A DNA stretch of 50,609 nt from UBA7672 sp031419455 (GTDB lineage: Bacteria > Pseudomonadota > Alphaproteobacteria > Caulobacterales > Hyphomonadaceae), in contig JANOKS010000070.1 of the NCBI GenBank assembly GCA_031419455.1, positions 1 through 50,609 on the forward strand. The letters run 5' to 3'. The notes under the pieces are model-generated. The model searched no databases. It was not told where the DNA came from and was given only the letters and a program-made list of their open reading frames with translations. The translations under genes were made by a program, and so were the position numbers. Below, in pieces: positions 15,682 through 23,868 of this stretch; position 1 is the stretch's first letter, and each line of letters begins with the position of its first letter.

Positions 15682-16191
15682 CTATCGTCTGGCGGGCGCA
15701 GGAATTGCCGCGGTCACTTCGATCTCGACCAGCATGCCGGGGCGCACAAGGCCCGCGACTTCGACGGTGGAGCGGACTGGGCGGTTGGGTTGGGCTGCGC
15801 TGCCATAATGGCGGCCATAGGCGCGCATCATGCCGTCGAAATCCATGACGCCGACGCCTGCGGGTTTCACAAGGTACACCGTCATCGCAACGACGTCCGC
15901 TTCACTCGCGCCAGCTTCTCGGAGGGCGGCAGCGATCCTGGTGAAAACGCTTTCGGCTTGCTGTTCCGTGTCCCCGTAGGCGCCGCCGGGCAGCGTATCG
16001 GCCACGATCCCCGGCAAGCGCAGTGTAGCGTAACCGGGCGGGATGATGATGTGCTTCGCGTAGAAGGCCGTCGGCGAAGCGTATTCACGGTGGATCACGC
16101 TGGCGGGCGCTGCGACTGTTTCCGAAACATCCGTGATCACGCAACCGCCGAGCACAACGGCAAACGCGCAGACAGAAACTGTCCGTATCAT
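15682..16191 (-). CDS. RidA/YjgF-family protein with lipoprotein signal
   Basis: 169 aa. Residues about 40-169 are a RidA-like fold (GGAYGDTEQQAESVFTRIAAALREAGASEADVVAMTVYLV and the ending RSTVEVAGLVRPGMLVEIEVTAA with the usual conserved Arg). RidA members deaminate reactive enamine/imine intermediates in the cytoplasm. Here a signal peptide with lipobox VLGGC (Cys17) precedes the domain, so this member is predicted to be anchored in the envelope, an unusual place for the family. The start overlaps the PPOX stop by 4 nt, within the methionine operon. Confidence 0.88.
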   Translation of the reverse strand: MIRTVSVCAFAVVLGGCVITDVSETVAAPASVIHREYASPTAFYAKHIIIPPGYATLRLPGIVADTLPGGAYGDTEQQAESVFTRIAAALREAGASEADVVAMTVYLVKPAGVGVMDFDGMMRAYGRHYGSAAQPNRPVRSTVEVAGLVRPGMLVEIEVTAAIPAPARR

Positions 16192-16754
16192 TCCGCCGCC
16201 TCCGAACGCTTCAGCCCCGGCAGGCCGTCAATGCTCTTCGCATTCTTCGTCAACCGGCTCTCATGCCATGCATCGAGCTCCATGTGATCGATGTAGCGTC
16301 GTAGCTGATCTCGCTCGCCCTTGTACTCCATGAACGGCACGGCCCAGCCGCAGCTGTCCTGCACCTGTGTGATGTCGGCAAAGATGATGTCGCGCGCCCG
16401 CTCATGTCCGGGCGGGAATTTCGCAATCTCGTCCTCAAAGCCCGCATCGTTGAACTGCATCACGGTTCCGCGACCGTACAACCGCATGATGTTCGGCGCG
16501 CCATCATAGGCGCAGAACATGAAAGTGATCCGCCCATTCTCGCGCACATGCGCGAGCGTCTCCGCGCCCGATCCGCCAAGGTCAGCATACGCAACGCGGT
16601 TGGGGCCAATCACGCGAAAGCTGTCATAGCCCTTCGGACTGAGATTCACCCGCCCGGCATCCGACAGCGGCGCCGTCGCGACGAAGAACATCTTCTGCGC
16701 CTTGATGAAGGCGACATGCTTGTCGTTGAGTTGATCGTAGAACTTGGCCATCAC
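16188..16754 (-). CDS. Pyridoxamine 5'-phosphate oxidase-family flavoprotein
   Basis: 188 aa PPOX split-barrel domain: MFFVATAPLSDAGRVNLSPKGYDSF, RVAYADLGGSGAETLAHVRENGRITFMFCAYDG and LYGRGTV. Members of this branch bind FMN or F420 and are generally not true PdxH; the PdxH substrate residues are not obvious. The C-terminal part (CGWAVPFMEYKGERDQLRRY) is typical of the alphaproteobacterial subgroup. The stop overlaps RidA, and the start overlaps the stop of the metH N-part (4 nt each), so it is translationally coupled within the methionine operon. Confidence 0.9.
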   Translation of the reverse strand: MMAKFYDQLNDKHVAFIKAQKMFFVATAPLSDAGRVNLSPKGYDSFRVIGPNRVAYADLGGSGAETLAHVRENGRITFMFCAYDGAPNIMRLYGRGTVMQFNDAGFEDEIAKFPPGHERARDIIFADITQVQDSCGWAVPFMEYKGERDQLRRYIDHMELDAWHESRLTKNAKSIDGLPGLKRSEAAE

Positions 16755-17815
16755 GCCAACTCAAACGGCTCAAGCCCCGCCAACCGCAACGCCTTGGCGC
16801 GCACCGGCGGTTGACGCGGGACGATGCCCTTCACCGACTCCGCCACATGCCGGATGTGGTCCGGCGTCGTACCGCAGCAGCCGCCGAGGATGTTCACCAG
16901 CCCCTCCTTCGCCCACGCTTCCACGGCGTGCGCCGTCTCGTGCGGCTGCTCGTCATACTGGCCCATTTCATTCGGGAGCCCCGCATTCGGATAGGCCGCC
17001 ACCAGCGTATCCGCCACGCGCGCCATCTCGGCGATGAAGGGGCGCATCAGGTCGGCCCCCAGTGCGCAGTTGAAGCCGACGGCGAACGGCTTCGCATGCT
17101 TCACGGAATTCCAGAACGCCTCCGTCGTCTGCCCGGACAGCGTGCGCCCCGAACGATCGGTGATCGTCCCCGAAATCCAGATCGGCAGCTTCTCCAGCCC
17201 TTCGGCCTCAAGGTCCATGATCGCCTTGATCGCCGCCTTGCAGTTCAGCGTGTCGGTGATGGTCTCGATCAGGTAGAGATCGACGCCGCCCTCGTTCAGA
17301 GCTTTCACCTGATCGCGATAGGCGCGATAGACCTCGTCGAAATCGACAAGCCGCGCGCCCGGATCGTTCACGTCTGACGACATGGACAGCATCTTGTTGA
17401 GCGGGCCCATCGAGCCAGCAAGAAAGCGCGGCTTGTCCGGCTGCTTCACCGTGAACACATCGGCCACTTCGCGCCCGATGCGCGCGCCTTCATAGTTGAT
17501 GTCCCACACCGCCTTGGCGTCGAGCTTGTAGTCGTCCTGGGCAATCGTCGTCGCGGAGAACGTGTTCGTCTCCGAGATGTCAGCGCCGGCGTCGAAATAC
17601 ATCTCATGCAGCTTCGCCACGAGATCCGGCCGCGTCAGGCACAGGATGTCGTTGTTGCCCTTCATCTGCCCCGCATGCGTCGCGAAACGCTCGCCGCGAT
17701 AGTCGGACTCCTGCAGTCCCATCTTCTGGAACATCACGCCCCATGATCCATCGAGGATCAGGACGCGCTCCTTCGCCGTCTGCTTCAGCTTCGCAATGCG
17801 TTCCTGCCGGGTCAT
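16751..17815 (-). CDS. metH: Methionine synthase, N-terminal homocysteine-binding part
   Basis: 354 aa comprising only the homocysteine S-methyltransferase barrel. Landmarks are ILDGSWGVMFQKMGL, DAGADISETNTFSATTIAQDDY, SGTITDRSGRTLSGQTTEAFW, and the zinc cysteines in GFNCALG and GGCCGTTPDHIRH. This half activates homocysteine on zinc for methylation by the B12 half encoded at 12481-15108. Splitting metH into two genes is known in several alphaproteobacteria; here three unrelated genes lie between the halves. Both ends overlap neighbours by 4 nt. Confidence 0.96.
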   Translation of the reverse strand: MTRQERIAKLKQTAKERVLILDGSWGVMFQKMGLQESDYRGERFATHAGQMKGNNDILCLTRPDLVAKLHEMYFDAGADISETNTFSATTIAQDDYKLDAKAVWDINYEGARIGREVADVFTVKQPDKPRFLAGSMGPLNKMLSMSSDVNDPGARLVDFDEVYRAYRDQVKALNEGGVDLYLIETITDTLNCKAAIKAIMDLEAEGLEKLPIWISGTITDRSGRTLSGQTTEAFWNSVKHAKPFAVGFNCALGADLMRPFIAEMARVADTLVAAYPNAGLPNEMGQYDEQPHETAHAVEAWAKEGLVNILGGCCGTTPDHIRHVAESVKGIVPRQPPVRAKALRLAGLEPFELA

Positions 17816-18267
17816 TTTCTGACTCCTTCGCGCGGGGGTGGAACAGAGACCGCGCCATTTGCATGAAGCGGGAAGAAGGGATTGTAAGCGATCTCCCAGA
17901 GATGCCCTTCGGTATCGGCAAAGTGGCCGACATAGCCGCCCCAGGACGTCTTGTAAGGCGGCTTGAGGTTCACCGCGCCGGCCGCAAGCACACGCGCAAA
18001 ACCAGCATCGACGCTCGCTTCGTCAGCAACATTCCACGCCAGCGTCGCGCGCCGAAAACCCTGCCCCTCGTTGGGCACGCCAGCATCCTCAGCCAGCATG
18101 TCGTTCGGAAACAGCGCAAGCACCACGCCATCCATGTCATAGAAATGGATCGTCGCTTGCGAGGCGTGCGAACGCTTCAGCCCCATCACCTCATAGAAGG
18201 CAGACGCGCGGGCAAGGTCCTCGACGCCCAGCGTCACCAGCGCAATCCGGATCGCAGGATCGCTCAC
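17812..18267 (-). CDS. VOC/glyoxalase-family protein
   Basis: 151 aa from a GTG at 18267 (VSDPAIRIALVTLGVEDLARASAFYEVMGL) that overlaps the metF stop as GTGA; the longer open frame to 18381 would lie inside metF. Two beta-alpha-beta-beta-beta modules are visible (about 5-60 and 70-140). The second ends in GYVGHFADTEGHLWEIAYNP, typical for the vicinal oxygen chelate superfamily. The substrate is unknown. Its position between metF and metH suggests a link to methionine or one-carbon metabolism, but this is only by context. Confidence 0.9.
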   Translation of the reverse strand: MSDPAIRIALVTLGVEDLARASAFYEVMGLKRSHASQATIHFYDMDGVVLALFPNDMLAEDAGVPNEGQGFRRATLAWNVADEASVDAGFARVLAAGAVNLKPPYKTSWGGYVGHFADTEGHLWEIAYNPFFPLHANGAVSVPPPREGVRK

Positions 18268-19124
18268 GCCTTCGCCTCCGGCTTGATGCCCAGCAGCCGA
18301 CATGTCGAGAGCGACAGACCCGCACGGTTCATTGTGTAGAAATGGAAATGTTCGACGCCCTGCTCGGCGAGGCGATGGCACAATTCGGCGGCGACATGCG
18401 CCGTCACGAGATCGCGCGTCTCCGCGTCTCCATCCAGCCCTTCATACAGGTCAGCGATGCGCGTCGGGATCGCCGTCCCGCACAGGTCCGCCATGCGCTT
18501 CAGCCCTTTGAAATTCGACTGCAGCATGATGCCCGGCACGATCGGCTGGGATATGCCGGCCGCGCGCGCGCGATCGAGAAACTTGAAGTACACATCGGGA
18601 TAGAAGAAGAACTGCGTGATTGCCCGCGTCGCGCCCGCATCGAACTTGCGCTTCAGGTTGTCGATCTCAGCCTTCAACGACGGCGCATCCGGATGCACTT
18701 CGGGATAGCAGCCAACTGAAATGTCGAACTCGGCGATCCTGCGCGCGCCAGCGATCAGGTCGTTCGCATATGCATAGCCGCCCGGATGCGGCTCATAGCG
18801 CGTGCCGATTCCCGCTATCGGATCGCCGCGCAGCGCCACGACGCGCTTCACGCCTGCGTCCCAGTAGTCGCGCAACACCTGGTCGATCTCGTCCTTCGTC
18901 GCTGCGACGCAGGTGATGTGACCCGCCGGCTTCAGCGAGGTTTCCTCGGCCATCCTCTTGACGATGCCGTGCGTGCGCTCGCGCGTGGAGCCGCCTGCGC
19001 CATACGTCACCGAGACATAGGACGGCGCGAGCGGTTCAAGCCGCTTCACCGAATCCCAGAGCTTGCCCTCCATCTCGGCGTTCTTGGGAGGAAAGAACTC
19101 GAACGAGACTGTCGGCGTTTTCAT
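18264..19124 (-). CDS. metF: 5,10-methylenetetrahydrofolate reductase
   Basis: 286 aa TIM barrel of normal MetF length. It contains SFEFFPPKN at the N-terminus with the catalytic Glu, SVTYGAGGSTRERT, HITCVAATKDEID, VALRGDP and the FAD-contact region ATRAITQFFFYPDVYFKFLDRA, ending in NRAGLSLSTCRLLGI. It reduces methylene-THF to 5-methyl-THF, the methyl donor for the MetH halves encoded downstream in the same operon. The start overlaps the sahR stop by 4 nt. Confidence 0.97.
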   Translation of the reverse strand: MKTPTVSFEFFPPKNAEMEGKLWDSVKRLEPLAPSYVSVTYGAGGSTRERTHGIVKRMAEETSLKPAGHITCVAATKDEIDQVLRDYWDAGVKRVVALRGDPIAGIGTRYEPHPGGYAYANDLIAGARRIAEFDISVGCYPEVHPDAPSLKAEIDNLKRKFDAGATRAITQFFFYPDVYFKFLDRARAAGISQPIVPGIMLQSNFKGLKRMADLCGTAIPTRIADLYEGLDGDAETRDLVTAHVAAELCHRLAEQGVEHFHFYTMNRAGLSLSTCRLLGIKPEAKA

Positions 19125-20113
19125 GCTGCGGACCTCTTGCCCGGCGCTGCGTGGACGGCCTTCTTGCTTTCGGCCGACCAGACCATCACGGAAATACCCT
19201 TTTCACCGTTGGGAGCGCCGAACGTCTTCGCGGCTTTCACGGTCAGCCCCGCACGATCGGCCCAGCGCGCCATGTCGGCCTCACTCACGCCGAGATGGCG
19301 ATGCGCATGCTCGGCGCGCAGGTGTTCCAGCGTGTGCGGTGCAAACTCGACGACGATCAGCCTGCCGCCGGGGCCAAGCACGCGCGCCGCTTCGATCAGC
19401 GCCCGCCCCGGATCGTCGAGGAAGTGCAGAACCTGATGGATGATCACTAGGTTCGCAGCATTGTCCGCGTAGGGCGAGGCCGTCGCGTCGCCATGCCGTA
19501 CCGAGGCGTTCGCTGCCCCCGCTTCCTCCAGCTTGCTGCGCGCGACCGTGAGCATCTGGTGCGAAAGGTCGATGCCCTCCACGCGCCGCGCCTTGCCCGC
19601 GAAAAGCGTCAGCATGCGTCCCGTGCCGGTGCCAAAATCCACGACGAGATCAAACGGTCCCGCGCCCGCCGCGGCGAGCACCGCTTTCTCGATATCGGCC
19701 TCGGCATAATGCAGCGCCCGCAAGCGGTCCCACTCATCGGCCACGCGCGCGAAGTACTGGCCCGCGGCCTCCGCCCGCTCGCCCTTCACGTCACGAAGAC
19801 GATCGAGGTCGCGCTTCAGTTCGGCGTCCTTCGGATCGATGGACGCGATCAACATATCAACCAGCGCGCGCGCCCCGCCCCCGGCTGGCAGGCGGTAGAA
19901 CACCCACGCGCCTTCGGGGAGCCGCTCGATCAGTCCCGCTCCGGTAAGGAATTTGAGGTGACGCGAAAGTCTCGGCTGGCTCTGGTTCAGGACCTGTGCA
20001 AGCTCGCCCACGGAAAGCTCGCCATGCGCCAGCAGGGCGAGAATCCGCGCCCGGGTGATTTCGCCAGCAGCGCGGAGTTGGGTAACCAGTTGGGCGAGAC
20101 TTACAGAATGCAT
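19121..20113 (-). CDS. sahR: ArsR-type regulator fused to a SAM/SAH-binding methyltransferase domain (SahR-like)
   Basis: 330 aa. Residues about 5-85 are an ArsR winged helix (ITRARILALLAHGELSVGELAQVLNQSQPRLSRHLKFLTGAGLIER) without metal cysteines. Residues about 150-260 form a class I methyltransferase fold (DLVVDFGTGTGRMLTLFAGKARRVEGIDLSHQML). This architecture heading a metF-metH operon matches SahR, a proteobacterial repressor of methionine-cycle genes that senses S-adenosylhomocysteine. The ATG at 20113 lies inside a large palindrome and a well-spaced promoter places transcription at or next to it, so the mRNA may be leaderless. SahR identity rests on architecture and context. Confidence 0.85.
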   Translation of the reverse strand: MHSVSLAQLVTQLRAAGEITRARILALLAHGELSVGELAQVLNQSQPRLSRHLKFLTGAGLIERLPEGAWVFYRLPAGGGARALVDMLIASIDPKDAELKRDLDRLRDVKGERAEAAGQYFARVADEWDRLRALHYAEADIEKAVLAAAGAGPFDLVVDFGTGTGRMLTLFAGKARRVEGIDLSHQMLTVARSKLEEAGAANASVRHGDATASPYADNAANLVIIHQVLHFLDDPGRALIEAARVLGPGGRLIVVEFAPHTLEHLRAEHAHRHLGVSEADMARWADRAGLTVKAAKTFGAPNGEKGISVMVWSAESKKAVHAAPGKRSAA

Positions 20114-20140
20114 ATAACGATATAAACATATCCTTATATG
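20111..20140. promoter_or_regulatory. 30-bp near-perfect palindrome, predicted SahR operator
   Basis: Outer arms catataa (20111-20117) and ttatatg (20134-20140) and inner arms gatat (20119-20123) and atatc (20128-20132) are symmetric about aaac; only the c/c pair at 20118/20133 breaks the arms. It covers the sahR start codon and the predicted -10 region, an ideal place for autorepression. Confidence 0.75.
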
Positions 20141-20147
20141 AACTCAA
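20119..20147 (-). promoter_or_regulatory. Predicted promoter of the sahR-metF-metH operon
   Basis: On the minus strand TTGAGT (20147-20142) is followed after 17 nt by TATATC (20124-20119). The start point would fall at about 20112-20113, which is the sahR ATG itself. No other good promoter was seen in 20141-20279. Confidence 0.55.
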
Positions 20148-20279
20148 GCACTCCTTGCGTCCCGTTTGGCCCGACTCCTGCTCGTTTCCTCAAAGATTGC
20201 CTTGGCAGCCGTGGTCCGCACAGGTTGATCCTAACGTAAACTGGCCACATATCCGCCTGCGGTGTGAGAGCGTCCTGAC

Positions 20280-21023
20280 ATGAAACCAGTCCACGTCCGT
20301 TTGTCCTGCAGCGCCGCAGCTCTTTCTGCGTTGGTTACCGCCGGCTGCGCTACCGTCACGGCGGATAACCCCGACCCGTATGAGGATTTCAACCGCCAGA
20401 TGTTCGCCTTCAACGAGGGGCTGGACCAGGCGGTGATCGAACCTGTCGCCTATGGCTACCGCGCGGTGACGAATGAGCCGGTCCGCGAGGGCGTCGGCAA
20501 TTTCGCCAGCAATCTCGGCGAGCCCCTGACCTTCGTGAACCATCTCTTGCAGGGAAAGCTTCCTGATGCGGGCGCAACGCTGGGGCGCTTTGTCGTGAAC
20601 ACAACAGTGGGCGTCGCCGGCGTGTTCGACCCAGCCTCCACCATGGGCATGCAGCGCACCAACGAAGACTTCGGACAGACGCTGGGCGTCTGGGGCGTAA
20701 ACTCCGGTCCGTTCATCGTCCTCCCCTTCCTTGGGCCGACAACCCCGCGCGACATCGTCGGCAAAGGCGGTGACGCGGCGCTCAACCCGCTCAACTATCC
20801 GGAGTTTGAAAGTGACGACGAGATCCGCCTCGGCATCACGGTGCTCGGCGGCATCAATGCCCGCGAGGGCGCGATCGAGCGGATCGACGAGCTGCGTCAG
20901 CAGATCGATCCCTATACCACACTCAGGCGTTTGTATGGCCGCACAAGGGCTGCCGACATCGGAATTCCCTACGATGAGCCGAATGACGCCCCAGAACTGA
21001 CGGATGACGAACTAGACTTTTGA
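20280..21023 (+). CDS. mlaA: MlaA (VacJ) family outer-membrane lipoprotein
   Basis: 247 aa. A lipoprotein signal ends at VTAGC. The MlaA domain follows: DPYEDFNRQMFAFNEGLDQAVIEPVAYGYRAV, REGVGNFASNLGEPLTFVNHLLQG, and DFGQTLGVWGVNSGPFIVLPFLGPTTPRD, the family hallmark. MlaA takes mislocalised phospholipids out of the outer leaflet and passes them to MlaC. The mlaC gene follows directly, with its start about 23 nt after this stop, so a transport pair is clear. The ABC components (MlaFEDB) are not in the window. Confidence 0.95.
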   Translation: MKPVHVRLSCSAAALSALVTAGCATVTADNPDPYEDFNRQMFAFNEGLDQAVIEPVAYGYRAVTNEPVREGVGNFASNLGEPLTFVNHLLQGKLPDAGATLGRFVVNTTVGVAGVFDPASTMGMQRTNEDFGQTLGVWGVNSGPFIVLPFLGPTTPRDIVGKGGDAALNPLNYPEFESDDEIRLGITVLGGINAREGAIERIDELRQQIDPYTTLRRLYGRTRAADIGIPYDEPNDAPELTDDELDF

Positions 21024-21046
21024 ACGGGTCGTACGTGGAGGCTTCG

Positions 21047-21703
21047 ATGAAACTCAAAGGCATGATGGCAGCGCTTGCTGTCGCCGCCGCATTTGCGCCG
21101 GCGGCCTTCGCGGACAAGAAGTCCGAAGCCTATGTCCAGACCAACGCCAACTCCGTGCTGAGCGTGCTGAACGACAGGTCGCTCACCTCCGAGGCGCGCG
21201 AGAAGAAGTTCGGCGAGTACATGAACAGGTTCGCGCACATGCCCTCGATCGCGCGGCGTGTGATCGGCACGAACTCGCGCTCGTTGAGCGAAGCGGACTT
21301 CAACAAGTACTACAAGATTTTCGAGACCTACGCCCTCGAAGTCTACCAGGTTCACTTCGACCAGTTCCGCGGCGAAGGCCTGCGCGTCACGGGCTCGAAG
21401 GATAACGGGCCGCAGCGCTCAACAGTCGAGTCGGTGATCAAGAGTTCGCAGACCGGCAAGGACACCAAGGTCTATTGGGACGTGCTGTTGAGCCAGGACG
21501 GAAAGTCGTATCGTGTGCGCGATATCGGCATCGAACTTGGTGGCACTGTGCTGTGGCTTGCCCAGGAACAGCAGGCGCAGTTCGTGAACTATCTCGACCG
21601 CAACAATGGCGACATCAACAAGCTGATCGGGCGGATCAACGTCCTGCTGGCCGACATGGAAGCGCGCAAGAAGGACGGTCGCGGCTCAGCCTACAAGGGG
21701 TGA
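21047..21703 (+). CDS. mlaC: MlaC/Ttg2D-family periplasmic phospholipid carrier
   Basis: 218 aa from the ATG at 21047, which has GGAGG seven nt upstream; the frame opens earlier, inside mlaA, but without a better site. A signal peptide (MMAALAVAAAFAPAAFA) is followed by the MlaC fold (ARRVIGTNSRSLSEADFNKYYKIFETYALEVYQ, DTKVYWDVLLSQDGKSYRVRDIGIELGGTVLWLAQEQQAQFVNYL). It shuttles phospholipid through the periplasm between MlaA and the inner-membrane Mla complex. Confidence 0.92.
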   Translation: MKLKGMMAALAVAAAFAPAAFADKKSEAYVQTNANSVLSVLNDRSLTSEAREKKFGEYMNRFAHMPSIARRVIGTNSRSLSEADFNKYYKIFETYALEVYQVHFDQFRGEGLRVTGSKDNGPQRSTVESVIKSSQTGKDTKVYWDVLLSQDGKSYRVRDIGIELGGTVLWLAQEQQAQFVNYLDRNNGDINKLIGRINVLLADMEARKKDGRGSAYKG

Positions 21704-21801
21704 ACCGATAGGGGCTGACGCGGGTACTCGACGGTTTCCGAGGAGCGATGTACAATCCTGCAACCGCCGCACCAACAAGCGGCGACAAGGGAGAGTACGA
21801 G

Positions 21802-22086
21802 ATGTTCCGCAAGATGATCGCCGCGGTCGCGTTTGCCGCCACGCTGTCGCCCGCCGCGATGGCCCAGACCACCGAAGTCAAGTTCAGCACCGAGAAGTCC
21901 ACCATCGGTGAGCTGCTCGACAATGCTGAGGCCAAGGCCGCCTTTGTCTTGGTGATGCCCGACATCGCCAACCACCCGGACATCGAGCAGGGCCGCGAGA
22001 TGACCCTGCAGGCGATCGCCGACATGGGCTATGCCGACGCCAAGAAGTTTCCTGAACTCAACTTCGAACTGGCCAAGATCAAGTAG
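21802..22086 (+). CDS. Small secreted protein, 94 aa
   Basis: Start ATG at 21802 (MFRKMIAAVAFAATLSPAAMAQ) after GGGAGAG. The signal peptide is clear, with cleavage after AMAQ. The mature part of about 70 residues (VKFSTEKSTIGELLDNAEAKAAFVLVMPDIANHPD... FPELNFELAKIK) is helical and has no cysteine. It resembles small periplasmic proteins of unknown function in related bacteria, but I cannot name a family. It lies 98 nt after mlaC on the same strand and is followed by a strong hairpin, so it may end the mla transcript. Confidence 0.75.
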   Translation: MFRKMIAAVAFAATLSPAAMAQTTEVKFSTEKSTIGELLDNAEAKAAFVLVMPDIANHPDIEQGREMTLQAIADMGYADAKKFPELNFELAKIK

Positions 22087-22103
22087 GATTTCGTTAACCT
22101 ATG

Positions 22104-22150
22104 CTAACGAATCGGCGCGATACTTTAGGGATCGTGCCGATTTTCGTTAG
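22104..22150 (+). terminator. Long imperfect hairpin after the mla region
   Basis: The left arm is 22104-22121 (begins ctaacga, ends gcgcgat) and the right arm 22131-22150 (begins atcgtgcc, ends tcgttag). The arms pair over 18 bp with one G-U and a 2-nt bulge around a 9-nt loop. The downstream T-content is moderate (tttgg), so it is a likely terminator or 3'-end stabiliser. Confidence 0.6.
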
Positions 22151-22227
22151 TTTGGCTGAATAGCTGCGACGGTACGGCGCAAAGGCGGAACTGCCCAGTG
22201 TCGTTGGGCGTCTCCATCCTGCAACCG

Positions 22228-22416
22228 ATGGAAAAACAAGTGACAGAAGATTTCAAACATCCCGAACGTCCCCGCACCAACGTCATGTGGTGGACCCGGC
22301 GATTCGCGGCCCCGCTGCGTGAGAGCTTCCCCGCCGATGTCGAATCCTCCGACCAGTTCATCGACCTCCTCGAACAGGCCGAGCGCCGCATCGCAGCCAA
22401 GAGGCAGGAGTCCTAA
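22228..22416 (+). CDS. Small hypothetical protein, about 62 aa
   Basis: Codon use is strongly GC3-rich through NVMWWTRRFAAPLRESFPAD and VESSDQFIDLLEQAERRIAAKRQ, so the frame is coding. The ATG at 22228 is chosen, but a GTG at 22240 or 22198 could be the real start; none has a clear SD. It is helical and charged with no signal or membrane segment. Its stop overlaps the stop of the convergent MFS gene (taa/cta at 22413-22416). Function unknown. Confidence 0.6.
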   Translation: MEKQVTEDFKHPERPRTNVMWWTRRFAAPLRESFPADVESSDQFIDLLEQAERRIAAKRQES

Positions 22417-23771
22417 GTCCCGTCATCGCCGGCGCCGTGGCGCCGCAGCCGGGGCTCGTCGACTTTCCAGATGATCACCACAAGCGCCACCGCCATTGTC
22501 GCCAGCGTGGCCCAGAACGCACTGTGATAGCCCCACAGCAGAACCAGGCCCGCGCCCACCAGCGGCGCCAATGCGCCAGCCGCGCCCTCGGCCGTGTTCG
22601 ATAGCGCCATGCGCATCGGCACGTCGTGCGGATGGCCGTACTCCAGCACGATATTGCTCGTCGACATCGAGAAGCCTGACTGTCCCGCCCCGATCAGCAG
22701 GAACGCCAGCGCGTAGGTCTCCACAGAATTCGCCATCATCAGCCCGGCGATGCCAGCAATGTTCATCACGGTGGAGATCACGAAGGTGGAGCGGAAACCC
22801 TGCCGGTCCGCGAGATAACCCCAGACCAGATTCGAGAGCGTGTCTGCGCCCATGTAGGCGAATGACAGCACGGCCAGCGTGGCGCCGAACGCCTCGGGCT
22901 GCGCCTGCGCCGTGATGCCGAGCGAGAAGATCGCGTAGAGAAAGAAGAAGGGCTGGCCAATGCGCGAGCCCATCACCAGCGACCGCGCCACCATGAACCA
23001 GAAGAACCCATCATCATCGCGCATCAGCCCCGGCACGTCCTTCACCCGCTCGCGCAGGGTCTTGCGCGCCCGCACGGTCGGCGGCTCCGGCTCGCGCATC
23101 AGGAGTTGAAGCGCAGTCAGCCCCAGGCTGGTGAGTACAAACGCCACGAAGAACGTCGTCGCATAGCCATTGCCCCACACGTTGTTGGCGACCAGCCACG
23201 ACCCCGCGAAATAGGACAGCAGCGCCGCGATCAGTCCTCCCGTGAGATTGCGCCACGCCTGCAGCCGCCCGCGCAGCCTGATCGGGATCACCTTCGCCAG
23301 CAGCAGCTGGAACGCCACCCGCTGCGGCCCCTGGAAGAAGCCAAGCAGGAAGAGGAACAGCAGCGCAAACGCCAGCGCCGCCGGCCCCACCATGAACCAG
23401 CCCGAAATCGCCAGCCCCAGTATCTGCACACGCATCAGCAGGCCCAGCGTCACCGACACCGGCATCACTTTCTTGCGATGTTCGATCTGCGAGGCGCCGA
23501 TGATCGGCGAGACGATCATGCCCAGCTGCTGCAGGCTCGACCCGATGCCAACCCAGAAATCCGACCCCGAGATCGAGTAGAGAAAGGCCGGCACGAAGGT
23601 TGGCGTGTTCACCAGGCGGAACCCGGTCATGCCCAGCATGCCGTGCACATAGTGGCCTAGATAGTTGCGCTTGAGATTGTCCTCGACGAACCTGTCGTAG
23701 GCCGCGTCCGCCTCGACGACCGCCGATGATCCGCGCCTGCCAGCCTTGTCCACAATGGGTGTATCGTCCAA
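22413..23771 (-). CDS. MFS transporter
   Basis: About 452 aa from a TTG at 23771, with GGAAGGGA eight to ten nt upstream. The open frame to 23933 has no coding character, and the start choice is moderate. Twelve hydrophobic segments are present, with a soluble N-terminus (DAAYDRFVEDNLKRNYLGHYVHGMLGM) and a central loop (RARKTLRERVKDVPGLMRDDDG). TM-loop motifs such as PIRLRGRLQAWRNLTGG fit the major facilitator superfamily. The substrate is unknown. It is divergent from the sugar dehydrogenase gene and may share its control region. Confidence 0.85.
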   Translation of the reverse strand: MDDTPIVDKAGRRGSSAVVEADAAYDRFVEDNLKRNYLGHYVHGMLGMTGFRLVNTPTFVPAFLYSISGSDFWVGIGSSLQQLGMIVSPIIGASQIEHRKKVMPVSVTLGLLMRVQILGLAISGWFMVGPAALAFALLFLFLLGFFQGPQRVAFQLLLAKVIPIRLRGRLQAWRNLTGGLIAALLSYFAGSWLVANNVWGNGYATTFFVAFVLTSLGLTALQLLMREPEPPTVRARKTLRERVKDVPGLMRDDDGFFWFMVARSLVMGSRIGQPFFFLYAIFSLGITAQAQPEAFGATLAVLSFAYMGADTLSNLVWGYLADRQGFRSTFVISTVMNIAGIAGLMMANSVETYALAFLLIGAGQSGFSMSTSNIVLEYGHPHDVPMRMALSNTAEGAAGALAPLVGAGLVLLWGYHSAFWATLATMAVALVVIIWKVDEPRLRRHGAGDDGT

Positions 23772-23868
23772 GACGATGTCCCTTCCCCGATGCAAGTCCC
23801 TGCCTGATGCCGGGGTATGCGCATCGACGCTTCTAGTCCCGCAGCGCCGCCACTTGAAGTGTGACGCG

